From: JAICYJ01 sp963766445
Lineage (GTDB): Bacteria > Actinomycetota > Thermoleophilia > Gaiellales > JAICJC01
Assembly (NCBI GenBank): GCA_963766445.1
Contig: CAVXZW010000029.1
Span: 62,001 to 126,000, forward strand
Direction: 5' to 3'
Length of the DNA: 64,000 nt
Position numbers and translations under genes: made by a program
The notes under the pieces: model-generated
What the model saw: only the letters and a program-made list of their open reading frames with translations
The model's database searches: none
Told to the model about the DNA's origin: nothing
Shown: positions 33,690-42,604 of the stretch, piece after piece
Layout: the number at the start of each line of letters is the position of its first letter
Position numbering within the stretch: the stretch's first letter is position 1

Positions 33690-34639
33690 ACACGCTCGCG
33701 GCGGCCGCCGAGACCTTCGCCTCGCGGCTGTCGCACGTCAGCGTGACGCTGCTCGTTATCGCGGTCGGACTGCACGTGGCCGGCCTGCTGCTGCGGGCCA
33801 CGGCCTGGTGGTCGGTGCTGTCGGCGGCGGTGCCGTCCCGGCGGGCGCCGTGGCGTGGCGTGACCGGGGCCTATCTGGCCGGCACGGGCGTGAACAACGT
33901 GATTCCCGCTCGCGGCGGTGACGTCGCGCGCGTGGTGCTGGCCACGCGGGCCGTGCCGGGGGCCTGCTGTCCCACGATCGCATCGAGCCTGCTGGTGGAG
34001 ACGCTGCTGGATGCGCTGATCGGAGCCAGCCTGATCGTGTGGGCCGTGTCGACCGGCGCGCTGCCGTTCCAGCTGCTGAGCCCGCAGCTCCCGGGCGGGT
34101 CATGGACGCTGATCGCTGCGGCGCTGGCGGTGCCGGTCGCGCTGGTGGTGGCGGCGTGCCTGGTACGCGACCGGGCGGCTGCGGCGCTGGCGGAGGCACG
34201 GCGCGGGTTCGCGATCCTGGCCTCGCCGCGTGCCTATCTGGTGCGCGTGGCGCTGCCGCAGGTGATGGCCTGGATGCTGCGGGTGCTGGCGATGTACTGC
34301 TTCCTGCACGCCTTCCACATCGACGGGCAGATGAACCACGCGGCGCTGGCGCTGCTGGCGGGGAGCGTGACCACGCTGGTGCCGCTGACGCCGGGAGGCG
34401 TCGGCACCCAGCAGGCGTTGCTGGTGGTGTTGCTGGCGGGCGTGGCGGCTCCGGCCGCGGTGCTGTCGTTCAGCCTCGGCACGCAGCTGGTGATCACGGT
34501 CGTGAACGTGACGCTGGGCGGCGCCTGCATGGCGTTCATGCTGGGCACGGGTGCCGTGGCGGATGCGAGTGCCCGCGCCGGTCGAGCCGGCTCCGGTGCT
34601 GGTGCCGGTGGCGGTGCCGGCGCCTGCGGTCAGTGGTGA
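33686..34639 (+). CDS. Flippase-like membrane protein (UPF0104/LPG synthase TM family), copy 1
   Basis: A 317-residue protein with about eight membrane helices. GAYLAGTGVNNVIPARGGDVARV, PTIASSLLVETLLDALIG and LVPLTPGGVGTQQALLVVLLAG are the conserved blocks of the lysylphosphatidylglycerol synthase/flippase-like membrane family. GTG 33686 overlaps the sigA stop. The second copy starts 35 nt downstream. Substrate is probably a lipid or lipid-linked molecule. Confidence 0.85.
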   Translation: MNTLAAAAETFASRLSHVSVTLLVIAVGLHVAGLLLRATAWWSVLSAAVPSRRAPWRGVTGAYLAGTGVNNVIPARGGDVARVVLATRAVPGACCPTIASSLLVETLLDALIGASLIVWAVSTGALPFQLLSPQLPGGSWTLIAAALAVPVALVVAACLVRDRAAAALAEARRGFAILASPRAYLVRVALPQVMAWMLRVLAMYCFLHAFHIDGQMNHAALALLAGSVTTLVPLTPGGVGTQQALLVVLLAGVAAPAAVLSFSLGTQLVITVVNVTLGGACMAFMLGTGAVADASARAGRAGSGAGAGGGAGACGQW

Positions 34640-34661
34640 TTGACCTGGCGGGGGAGGGTGG

Positions 34662-34667
34662 CACACT
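34662..34667 (+). promoter_or_regulatory. Possible -10 hexamer for the second flippase-like gene
   Basis: CACACT ends exactly 6 nt before GTG 34674, the same spacing as the other leaderless starts, though the first base departs from consensus. Confidence 0.3.
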
Positions 34668-34673
34668 TCGTAG

Positions 34674-35648
34674 GTGGACTCAGTTCACGACTTCTGGAAT
34701 GCCACCACCACCTTCGCCGATCAGCTGTCTGAGGTTGGATTCGGCGCGCTCCTGATCGCCATCGGGTTCCAGGTGGCGAACCTGGTGCTGCGGGCCACGG
34801 CTTGGCGCAACATCCTGATCGCGGCGCTACCCGGGCGGCGAGTGCGATGGCGCACGGTCACCGGGGCGTACCTGGCGGGTGCCGGCGTGAACGCGGTCGT
34901 GCCGGCGCGCGGCGGCGATGTCATGAAGCTGTTCCTGGTGCACCGCAGCGTGCCCGAGTCGCCGTATCCGACCATCGCCAGCAGCCTGATCGCCGAGACG
35001 CTGTTCGACATGTTCGTGGGGTCGGCGCTGCTGCTGATGGCGTTCAGCCGCGGGCTGATCCCGGGGACACCGCAGCTGAAGGGTCACCTGGGCGCGTTCG
35101 AGTGGTCGTTCTTCGCCGGCCACGGGCGGCTGCTGGCGTTCGTGCTGGCCGGGCTGCTGATCGCGCTGGCGTTCGCGATGACATGGATCGAGGGGCACGT
35201 GAACCGCTTCTGGGAACGTGTAAAGGACGGGCTCGCGATCCTGCGCACGCCGGAGCGGTACCTGCGCGGCGTGGTCAGCCTGCAGGCGCTGGGATGGGCC
35301 TGCCGGGTGGGCGGCATGTACTTCTTCCTGGAGGCATTTCACGTACCGGCCGGGCTCCCGGACGCGGCGCTGGCGCTATCGGCCGGCAGCGTCGCCACGC
35401 TGATGCCGCTGACGCCGGGCGGCGCCGGGCCGCAGCAGGCGCTACTGCTCTACATGTTCAGCGGCAAGGCCTCGCGATCGGCCGTGCTGTCGTTCAGCGT
35501 CGGCATGCAGTTCGCGGTCACGATCACGACAGCAACGCTGGGCGCCATCTGCATCACCCTGATGCTGCGCCGGCTGCCCTGGAAGGCGCGCGTGTCGCAC
35601 CAGTCGCCGCCCGGCCCGCCACCCGGGCCTGCGCCCCTGAAACCATGA
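34674..35648 (+). CDS. Flippase-like membrane protein (UPF0104/LPG synthase TM family), copy 2
   Basis: A 324-residue paralogue of the preceding gene: GAYLAGAGVNAVVPARGGDVMKL, YPTIASSLIAETLFDMFVG and LMPLTPGGAGPQQALLLYMFSG align block for block. The tandem copies have diverged widely outside these blocks, so the duplication is old or the proteins have different substrates. A proline-rich tail (SPPGPPPGPAPLKP) follows the last helix. Confidence 0.85.
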   Translation: MDSVHDFWNATTTFADQLSEVGFGALLIAIGFQVANLVLRATAWRNILIAALPGRRVRWRTVTGAYLAGAGVNAVVPARGGDVMKLFLVHRSVPESPYPTIASSLIAETLFDMFVGSALLLMAFSRGLIPGTPQLKGHLGAFEWSFFAGHGRLLAFVLAGLLIALAFAMTWIEGHVNRFWERVKDGLAILRTPERYLRGVVSLQALGWACRVGGMYFFLEAFHVPAGLPDAALALSAGSVATLMPLTPGGAGPQQALLLYMFSGKASRSAVLSFSVGMQFAVTITTATLGAICITLMLRRLPWKARVSHQSPPGPPPGPAPLKP

Positions 35649-35744
35649 TTCTCGCTCCACGCACGATAATGCTGGTTATGACAAGTTGAAGATGAATGAC
35701 TCTGGCCGGGTATCCCCGCCCCGGGACAGGGCGGCAGGCCCGGG

Positions 35745-36476
35745 CTAGCCGGCCAGCGGTGTGGTCGGCGGGCTGCCGGGGCCGATCGGCCCGGTGTAGG
35801 CGTGCCGTACGCGCGCGGTTCGCAGGCGTTCCAGTGCCGCAGCTAGCAGATCTTGGGTGCCGTCCTCGTCCAGCTCGGCGAAGCCAGCCTGGGCGCAGGT
35901 GACGCCGTCTCCGTCGAAGTTCAGCTCTCCCAGGCGGTCGCGCACGCGCTTGAACGCCGCACGGGCCTCGAAGGTGCCGGCGCGCGGGAACAACAGCGCG
36001 AACCGGCCGGCGCCGAGATGGCCGACCACGTCACCCTGGCGGACCGACCGCCGGGCGGTGGTACCCACCAGCTCGACGAGCCGCGACTCGTCGATGCCCG
36101 GGCCGAGGGTCAGGCCCTCGACGTCGAAGACGCAGAGGCTGAGCTGCCGGTCGCGCCAGCGCGCGGCCGACGCGCAGCGGTCGAGCTCGGCCAGAAAGCT
36201 CTGCGGGCCGAGCGTCACGTCGCTGTCACGCCCGATCGCCTCACGGGCAAGCGCCAGCACGTCGCCGAGAGCCTGCTCGAATGCGACCTGGGCGGCGTCT
36301 CCGCCGCCGGCCGGCCAGCGAACCACCACGCGCTGCTCATCGTCGAACGAGACCTCTGCACCGGTTTGCTCGCGCACGTGCACGAGTGCGGCCTCGAGCG
36401 CCTCATCGTCGGCCTCCGGCGCGGCCAGCTCGCGCGCAACCTGCGCGATCACCTGGATCAGGGTCGGCTCATCCAT
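35745..36476 (-). CDS. Degenerate GGDEF-domain protein
   Basis: A 243-residue protein starting MDEPTLIQVIAQVARELAAP. The C-terminal half has the GGDEF fold (FLAELDRCASAARWRDRQLS, LCVFDVEGLT), but the signature is GHLGAGRFALLFP. GAGRF replaces GGDEF, so it is unlikely to make c-di-GMP. The upstream RxxD inhibitory site is not evident. It may be a pseudo-cyclase that binds nucleotide or a partner. It lies between the flippase pair and the HD-GYP gene. Confidence 0.75.
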   Translation of the reverse strand: MDEPTLIQVIAQVARELAAPEADDEALEAALVHVREQTGAEVSFDDEQRVVVRWPAGGGDAAQVAFEQALGDVLALAREAIGRDSDVTLGPQSFLAELDRCASAARWRDRQLSLCVFDVEGLTLGPGIDESRLVELVGTTARRSVRQGDVVGHLGAGRFALLFPRAGTFEARAAFKRVRDRLGELNFDGDGVTCAQAGFAELDEDGTQDLLAAALERLRTARVRHAYTGPIGPGSPPTTPLAG

Positions 36477-36823
36477 GCGTTTGAGTATCGGGATGCAACG
36501 GTAGGCGCTTGAGCGGTTTCCCCCAGCGTTGACACCCGGCTTCAACGTCGTGACATCCTCGCGATCGACGACCGATTTGTGACACTAGCGCACACGGCCG
36601 GCGTCAGCATTTCGGCACTCCTGCCAGCCCGGTCAGAGTCATCACCCAGACGAACATCACGCCGACCTCCACCGCGCTCGCAGCCGACTCGGCAAACCGT
36701 CTGGTTGAGCCGATTTGACTCTGCTTCAACCGTTCCTGGTCGACCGATGAGGGGTTTGACTACGACCCGGCCACCGTGACGTCCCGGCACGGGTTTGTGA
36801 CGGTGTGTCACGGCCGCACCGCA

Positions 36824-36860
36824 TGGTTGAGCGAAACCCCCCGCGACGGTGTCAAACACC
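36824..36860 (-). repeat. Dispersed intergenic repeat, copy A
   Basis: TGGTTGAGCGAAAC (36824-36837), 10 nt, then GGTGTCAAACACC (36848-36860). The same 14-mer and 13-mer occur at 63467-63504 in the opposite orientation with an 11-nt gap. The 463-bp gene-free stretch 36477-36939 around it holds further variants (CTTGAGCGGTTTC at 36508, GTTGACACC at 36528, TGGTTGAGC at 36702), and I see no coding sequence there. Confidence 0.7.
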
Positions 36861-36939
36861 AACTCGGGGCCTGTGAGCGTTCCGGCACGCCACTGTGACC
36901 GCCCGTGACGCAGGCGACGGGAGTATTGGAACCAGGCCG

Positions 36940-38329
36940 TCAGGCTGCTGCGTGACGCAGGCGTGGCGCCCGCGGAGTCAGCTCGGGATGTTGCATCGAC
37001 TCCAGCGAGAAGTCGGGCTTCACGCCCAGCCGGTAGGCCTCGGGCTCCCGCTCCAGCACGCGCACGAAGGCATCCACCAGGTCGGCCTGGAACTGGCTGC
37101 CGCGGCCGTTGACCAGCTGCTGGATCGCCACCTCGGGCGTCATCGCGTTGCGGTAGGGCCGGATCGTGGTCATCGCGTTGTAGGCGTCGGCCACCGCGAT
37201 GATCCGCGCCAGTAACGGGATCTCATCCCGCGCCAGACCGTCCGGATAGCCGGCGCCGTCGACCCGCTCGTGGTGCGAGCGCACGATCCGCGCCACCTCC
37301 TGGTAGTCCTCCACCTCGATCAGGATGTTGGCGCCGATCTCCGAATGCCGGCGCATCTCGGCCCACTCGGTGTCGTTCAGCGCCGACGTCTTCTCCAGCA
37401 CCTCGGCCCGCACGCCGATCTTGCCGATGTCGTGCACCAGCCCCGTCAGGTGCACCAGATCCACCTCGCGGTCGTCCATCGCCCATCTCGCGCGCGATAT
37501 CGCGCGAGTAGACGGCCACCGTCGCGGAGTGGCCCGCCGTGTAGGCGTCCCGCGCGTCCAGCGCGCGCACCATCGCCGCCGCGAAGCTCAGGTTCACGCG
37601 CCGCAGGCGCCGGTTGGCGTCCTCGAAGCTGGAGTTGCTCGCCGTCAGCTGGTCGATCAGCTGCCCCTGGCGCGCGTAGAGGCTGTAGCTGAGGTGCGCC
37701 GCCAGCAGCGGGATCGCGACGAACGCCAGCACCACCGCACCGCTGCCCTGGTAGGCGTAGGCGTACAGCGCCGTCAGCGGCGTGTACAACGCCATCGTCA
37801 GCGACTCCGCGGCGCGCAGCTGCCCCCATACCTGGCGCGGAGTCATGATCCCGCGCAGGTGGCCTACGACCATCGTGGACAGCAGGTCGATCGAGACGTA
37901 CCCGATCGCCGCCGCCAGCGTCACCGCCAGCACCTCGAGCAGCGTGCTCCGCCCGACCGTATCCCCCACCCACAGCGCCGCCCAGCCGGCCACGACGCCG
38001 GCCAGCGACCGCGACGACGCCCAGATCGCAAACCGCTCCCACGGCCCGCGCCGGTCGCCCAGCATGCCGGCCAGGCCCACCAGGCCGCCGGCCGCCGGCC
38101 CAAACAGCACCGCGGCCAACACGATCGGGATGAACGACACCGACAGCTCGAGCTTCTGCGTGACCGGCATCGCGCGCCCCTCCGCGATCCAGGCAACGGC
38201 GCCCAGCACGACCAATACTTGCCAACGCCCGAGGCCGTGCGTGGCGAGTCCCAGCGCGACGCCGGCCACGGCGAGCGCGGTCAGACCGCCTGCGAAAATG
38301 CGGATACGCGTCAAGTTATCAGCGGGCAC
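36940..38329 (-). CDS. Membrane HD-GYP domain phosphodiesterase (one insertion)
   Basis: About 462 residues. The N-terminal two thirds hold seven or eight membrane helices (from LTRIRIFAGGLTALAVAGVA to SGAVVLAFVAIPLLAAHLS), then a linker helix and the HD-GYP domain: HSATVAVYSRDIAREMG, LVHDIGKIGVRAEVL and HHERVDGAGYPDGLARDE. These are the residues of HD-GYP c-di-GMP phosphodiesterases. An extra G near 37478 splits the frame inside the domain. GTG 38329 lies 5 nt after AGGAG. It diverges from the candidate small RNA. Confidence 0.88.
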
Positions 38330-38350
38330 ACACACTCCTGCGGTCAATAC

Positions 38351-38379
38351 TTGACATCCCTCTGCCAAGTGTGTATCTT
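38351..38379 (+). promoter_or_regulatory. Strong sigma-70-type promoter
   Basis: TTGACA (38351-38356), exactly 17 nt, then TATCTT (38374-38379): the best promoter match in the window. No substantial gene follows for 570 bp. Confidence 0.7.
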
Positions 38380-38385
38380 CTCCCC

Positions 38386-38638
38386 CAATCGGGGGACACC
38401 CCACTCACTCGAGCGAGGGAGCATCATGTCGTCGAAGATCTGGTAAATCCGTCTGATTCTCAGCATCGGCCATATCGGCATCGAACTTGAAACCTTGATA
38501 GCCGGATGCGGCCGGGGGCTGCCAAGAGTTTTCTCCACAGCCCACGTTGATCCCTGCACACCGCTCCTTCGGCGCAGGGGCAAAGCCGATGCAGAATCCT
38601 CTGCGATTCGAAATGCGCCCTCCCTCGGAGGGCGTTTT
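38386..38638 (+). ncRNA. Candidate structured small RNA (about 250 nt)
   Basis: Bounded by the promoter at 38351-38379 and the terminator at 38616-38638. Hairpins: TCCCCC-AATC-GGGGGA (38381-38396, around the start), CCCTGC/GCAGGG (38552-38579) and GCAGA-ATCC-TCTGC (38591-38604). The only plausible ORF is the hexapeptide MSSKIW (38426-38446) behind GAGGGAG. I compared it by eye with tmRNA, RNase P, SRP and common riboswitch signatures and found none. Identity unknown. Confidence 0.5.
38616..38638 (+). terminator. Intrinsic terminator of the candidate small RNA
   Basis: CGCCCTCC-CTC-GGAGGGCG is a perfect 8-bp stem with a 3-nt loop followed directly by TTTT. Confidence 0.75.
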
Positions 38639-38672
38639 CGCGTTCTGCAACAACTCCCACCCCGGAACGAAT

Positions 38673-38728
38673 CCGGCGGGCGCTGGAGCCACGCGCCCGC
38701 CGGTCGGAATAAGCCGGCCAACGGCCGG
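38673..38728 (+). other. Two adjacent GC hairpins upstream of the coiled-coil gene
   Basis: CCGGCGGGCGC/GCGCCCGCCGG (38673-38703, 11-bp stem, 9-nt loop) and CCGGCC-AAC-GGCCGG (38714-38728). They lie in the leader-like region between the small-RNA terminator and the gene at 38950. No T-run follows. The remaining 220 bp to that gene show nothing I recognise. Confidence 0.4.
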
Positions 38729-38949
38729 ATATCGGCGAGGCGCCTGCACCTGCCCACGAAGGCGAAGGCTGCGCTCGCTGTGTGCCCTCTCAGTATCGGC
38801 CGTGATCCGCCCGCTGGCGATCACTATTCCGGGTACCCTCGCCCACCTCCTGCTCAACCCCTCAAGGCGCGCCCCCCGGCGTCCGATACCACCTTTAACG
38901 GGTCACTGGTCCACAACTGTTCTCCGACGGGTAAGAGGGTAGGCATTCA

Positions 38950-41023
38950 ATGAGCGACGCGGATACCGACGGCACCGAGATCGAGCCCGAGCGCGACGAA
39001 GCCGAGGCCGGCGCCGGCGGTCTGCGGCGCGCGATGGAGCAGCGCGTCAAGTCGCTCCAGGACGCCGAGGACCGGATCCGCCGCGAGCAGGCAGCCCTGC
39101 AGGAGCAGGCCAAGGTCGTCTTCGCCGAGCGCGAGGCGCGGCTGGCCCGCCGCGAGAAGGAGCTGGCCAAGCGCGAGGCCTCAATCACGGTCAGCGAGGG
39201 CATCGCCGACGGCGCCCCCCACTCCAGCCCCGATCTCGAGGAGCGCGAGCGCGCCCTCGCCGCCCGCGAGGCCGCCCTGGAGCAGATGGCCGCCGAGCTT
39301 GAGGCGCGCGAGCAGGCTGTCGCCGACGCCGTCCCAGCCAAGCAGAGCGGAGCCAAACAGCGGCAGCTGGCAGAGCTCGAGCAGACGATCGCTGTCGCTC
39401 GAGCAGCAGCTGGCGGCCGCCACCGCCGTCGAGGACAGCAACGCCGTGCGGTCGGTGGACGCCCGCCAGGCAGAGCTGGAGGACCGCGAGCATCGAGCCG
39501 TCAAGGTCGAACAGGTGCTGCAGCAGAAGGAGCTGCACCTGGACGGTGCCCGCGCCGATCTGGACGAGCGCGAGGCCCAGGTGCGGCAGACCGAGACCGC
39601 CCTCGCCGAGCGCGAGCAGGGGCTGCTCAAGCGCGAGCAGGAGGCCGCCGCCGCTCTCGCCAAGGCGGAGGAGGAGAACGCCGCCGGCAAGCAGCGCGAG
39701 AGCGACCTGCTGCGCCAGGCCGACGAGCTGGCCGCAGCCCACACCACGCTGGCCGAGGCCACCCAGGCGCTGGAGGGCCGCGAGGCCCAGATCCAGGCGG
39801 CGGAGTCACGCCTGACCGAGATCAAGGCCGAGAGCGATCGCCGCTCCGCCGAAGCTCAGGAGGCCGTGAAGGCAGTCGAGGAGCGATCCCGGCAGCTGGC
39901 CGACCTGGAGCAGCGGCTGTCCTCGATCGAGGCCCGGGCGCTCGAGGTCGAGCAGGCCGAGCAGGCGCTGGCCGAGAAGCAGGAGGCGCTGGCGAGCGCC
40001 GACGGGCGCATCGCCGAGGCCGAGTCGCTGGTCGAAGCCGCCCGCGAGCAGTACGAGCAGCTCGAGCAGCAGCGCGACGACGCCGAGAAGGCCGTCGCGG
40101 ACGCACAGGAGCGGGTCAAGGGCCTGTCAGACAAGGAGCGCAAGCTGGCGGCCGTCGAGGCCCAGCTGGCGGACGTCGACGCGCGCCAGCAGGCCGTAGA
40201 GGAGGCTGAAGAGGCTATCCGGATCGCCCGCACCCAGGCCGACATGATGACGCGCGAGGCCGAGCGGATGAACAAGGCCGCCGAGCGCGCCCTCGTCAAC
40301 GCCGAGAAGCAGGCACAGGCCGAGGTCGAGCGCCTGGCCGCGGACCTGCGCGAGCGAGAGGCCCGCATCACACTCGCCGAGGGCGACGTCGAGCGCCGCG
40401 AACAGCGGCTCGACCGTCGCCAGGATACGCTCGACGAGCGCGAGCGCGGACTGGACGATCGCCACGACTCGATGGAGCTGCGCGAGGTCACCGTCAGCGA
40501 GCGCGAGGCCGAGATCGCACGCATCACCAATCGCGCCGATCGCGTCGAGGCCGAGCTGGAGGCCCAGCGCGAGGCGCTGCGCGACGCCGAGGAGGCGGTC
40601 ATGCGCGAGCGCCAGGTGCTTCAGCGCCGGATGGCCGAGATCGAGGACCGCGCCGATGCCGCCCGCCAGGCGCGCGAGGAGGCTGTCCGCCGCGTCTCGG
40701 ACGACCCCAACGCCGGCTCCGGCAAGAAGGGCCTGCTCTCCCGCGGGGCGCCCACCGCAAAAGCCGTCGAGGAGCTGCACGTCGTCCTGCGCGAGCGCGA
40801 GGTCGAGCTCGAGGAGCAGGAGCGCCGGCTGGGCGAGCTGTCCACCTCGCTGCAGCGCCGTGAGGCCGACCTGAACGCGATGGCCCGCAAGATGCAGATG
40901 AGTGCCGGCTCGAGCTCGTCCTCGAACGGCGGATCCGCCTCTGATGACGACGATGAGCCGCGCCCGAGCAAGCGCGAGGACATCGATCCCACCCAGAAGC
41001 GCCTGCAGTTCTGGAGCCGCTGA
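38950..41023 (+). CDS. Large coiled-coil protein of unknown function (one insertion)
   Basis: About 690 residues, MSDADTDGTEIEPERDEAEA at the start, almost entirely charged heptad repeats rich in Glu, Arg, Ala and Gln (for example LAAREAALEQMAAELEAREQ). An extra G near 39400 breaks the frame before LEQQLAAATAVEDSNAV. The C-terminus leaves the coil as a serine-rich linker and SKREDIDPTQKRLQFWSR. No membrane segment or signal peptide. It could be a cytoskeletal or scaffold protein; composition limits homology inference. GGTAGG lies near the ATG. Confidence 0.7.
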
Positions 41024-41064
41024 ACCACCTCTGATCCGGCTCCGGATCCGTCCGCAGCCGTTGC

Positions 41065-41070
41065 TACCGT
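41065..41070 (+). promoter_or_regulatory. -10 hexamer of a probable leaderless promoter
   Basis: TACCGT ends exactly 6 nt before GTG 41077 of the diguanylate cyclase. Confidence 0.4.
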
Positions 41071-41076
41071 GGTGCT

Positions 41077-41902
41077 GTGCCGGGCACTGGCGAGCGTTCA
41101 CACCTTCGTGCGGGCGCGGCCATGGTCGCGTTGCTTGCCTACGCCGGGGCCTGGCTGGCTCCCGTCGCAGCACGTCCCGGCGCTGGCCGTCCTGGCCGTC
41201 AGCGCGGCGGCGGCGATCGGGCCGATCGGCGCCCTGGCGGTTGCGATTGGCTCGCTGGCGGTGCCGGTGCCGTGGAGCGTGCGCGCCGCCCTGCTGGTGG
41301 CGGCGGCGATCAACGGTGCGCTGCACGCGCAGCGGCGCCGCCACAGCCGTGAGCTGGTGGCGCGCTCCTTCACCGACCGGCTGACCGGCCTGCACAACTA
41401 CGACTACTTCGCAGAGGCGATGCGCTCGGAGCTGGCCCGCGTGCGCCGCTACGGCGGCTGCGTGACGCTGGTGATGCTCGACCTCGACCGGTTCAAGAGC
41501 TTCAACGACCAGCACGGCCACGCCGCCGGCAACCGGCTGCTGAACGGCGTCGGCCAGGCGATCACGCGGGAGAAGCGCGACGCCGACATCGCCGCCCGAT
41601 TCGGCGGCGAGGAGTTCGCCGTGCTGGTGCCGGGCCGCGCCGCCGACGGCATGATCGTGGCCGAGCGCATGCGCCGCGCGATCTCCGACCTCACCCCCGC
41701 CCCCACCTCCCAGCGCGACTTCGCGCCCGCCGTCAGCGCCAGCGCCGGGATCGCCTCGTTCCCGGTGGACGCGCGCACGCCGCAGGAGCTGTTCGAGCTG
41801 GCCGACCGCGCGCTCTACGAGGCCAAGCGCCGCGGCCGCGACCAGGTGGTCGTGATCGGCGACATCGTGGAGCCGCCGCTGCGCCTGGCGCGCACCAGCT
41901 AG
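41077..41902 (+). CDS. Membrane diguanylate cyclase (GGDEF; one insertion)
   Basis: About 274 residues: MPGTGERSHLRAGAAMVALL, an extra G near 41168, then SQHVPALAVLAVSAAAAIGP. The N-terminus has three or four membrane helices; the GGDEF domain starts at SFTDRLTGLHNYDYFAEAM, with LVMLDLDRFKSFNDQHGHAAG and an intact active site ARFGGEEFAVLVPG. It should make c-di-GMP from GTP. Together with the HD-GYP gene it gives synthesis and breakdown within 5 kb. Confidence 0.9.
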
Positions 41903-41912
41903 CCCGGCCGGC

Positions 41913-42527
41913 TCAGGAGGCCAGCTTCGCGCGTTCGGCGTCGAATCCGGCCGACCACAGGCGCTCGTGGAAGTCGTCAACCGTGAGATCGCGCGAATCC
42001 AGGAACGGCCGGTCGATCAGGCGCACCACCCGGTCGTGGTAGAAGGGCACGTCCAGGTGCGCCTCGCTGACCACGTTCAGGGACAGCTCGCCGCAGCTCG
42101 GGCAGTGCATGGCCACGCCCACCAGCTCGCTGTCGGCCGGGGACACCAGGGCCAGGCTGGACGGAAACACCGGCTTCAGCTTGGCCTCGCGCCCGCAGAA
42201 CAGCTTCCAGGGCCAGTTGCCCTTCTGCACCTGAGCCCGGGTCAGCTCCACCAGCTCGCCCGCCACCGGTTCAGTGCGGCCCGTCACCAGGTTTCGGAAC
42301 TCCACCGGTGTGGCCGCGATCGGCCCGTAGTCGAGGTCGTCATGCGCCACCAGCCCGACATGGTCGTCGCCGCAATCGCACAGGTAGGTGACGCGGAAGA
42401 CGGCCGGATGGGCCGCGCCCGGCAGCCGCTCGATGCTGCGGAACCGCGACAGCGCCACCGTCCGCAGCTGCCCCTCCGGCCTGTGCGGGCAGTGGAACCG
42501 ATAGCTGGCTCGTAACACGTCGTACAT
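41913..42527 (-). CDS. Protein of unknown function with Cys-rich zinc-like sites
   Basis: A 204-residue soluble protein, MYDVLRASYRFHCPHRPEGQ at the start. Cysteines at FHCPH, YLCDCGDDH, LFCGRE and AMHCPSCGELS suggest one or two structural zinc sites. No catalytic family recognised. It diverges from apt; a GATAAT element lies 9 nt upstream of its ATG, again leaderless-like. Confidence 0.65.
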   Translation of the reverse strand: MYDVLRASYRFHCPHRPEGQLRTVALSRFRSIERLPGAAHPAVFRVTYLCDCGDDHVGLVAHDDLDYGPIAATPVEFRNLVTGRTEPVAGELVELTRAQVQKGNWPWKLFCGREAKLKPVFPSSLALVSPADSELVGVAMHCPSCGELSLNVVSEAHLDVPFYHDRVVRLIDRPFLDSRDLTVDDFHERLWSAGFDAERAKLAS

Positions 42528-42588
42528 GACACCTCAATTATCGACCGCGCGGCGCCTCTGGATTAGCCGCGGGTCACAGTCCGGCCGC

Positions 42589-42594
42589 TACAAT
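42589..42594 (+). promoter_or_regulatory. -10 hexamer upstream of apt
   Basis: TACAAT ends 10 nt before the ATG at 42605. The transcript would be leaderless or have a leader of only a few nucleotides. Confidence 0.45.
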
Positions 42595-42604
42595 CGCGAC
42601 GCCC

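Noticed and set aside
35649..35744. Promoter at the AT-richer spot GATAATGCTGGTTATGACAAG
   Set aside because: A GATAAT is present, but there is no -35 at a usable distance and no gene downstream in that direction.
40127..41980. 617-codon open frame on the minus strand
   Set aside because: Antisense to the coiled-coil and GGDEF genes; it is open only because of the biased codons of the coiled coil.
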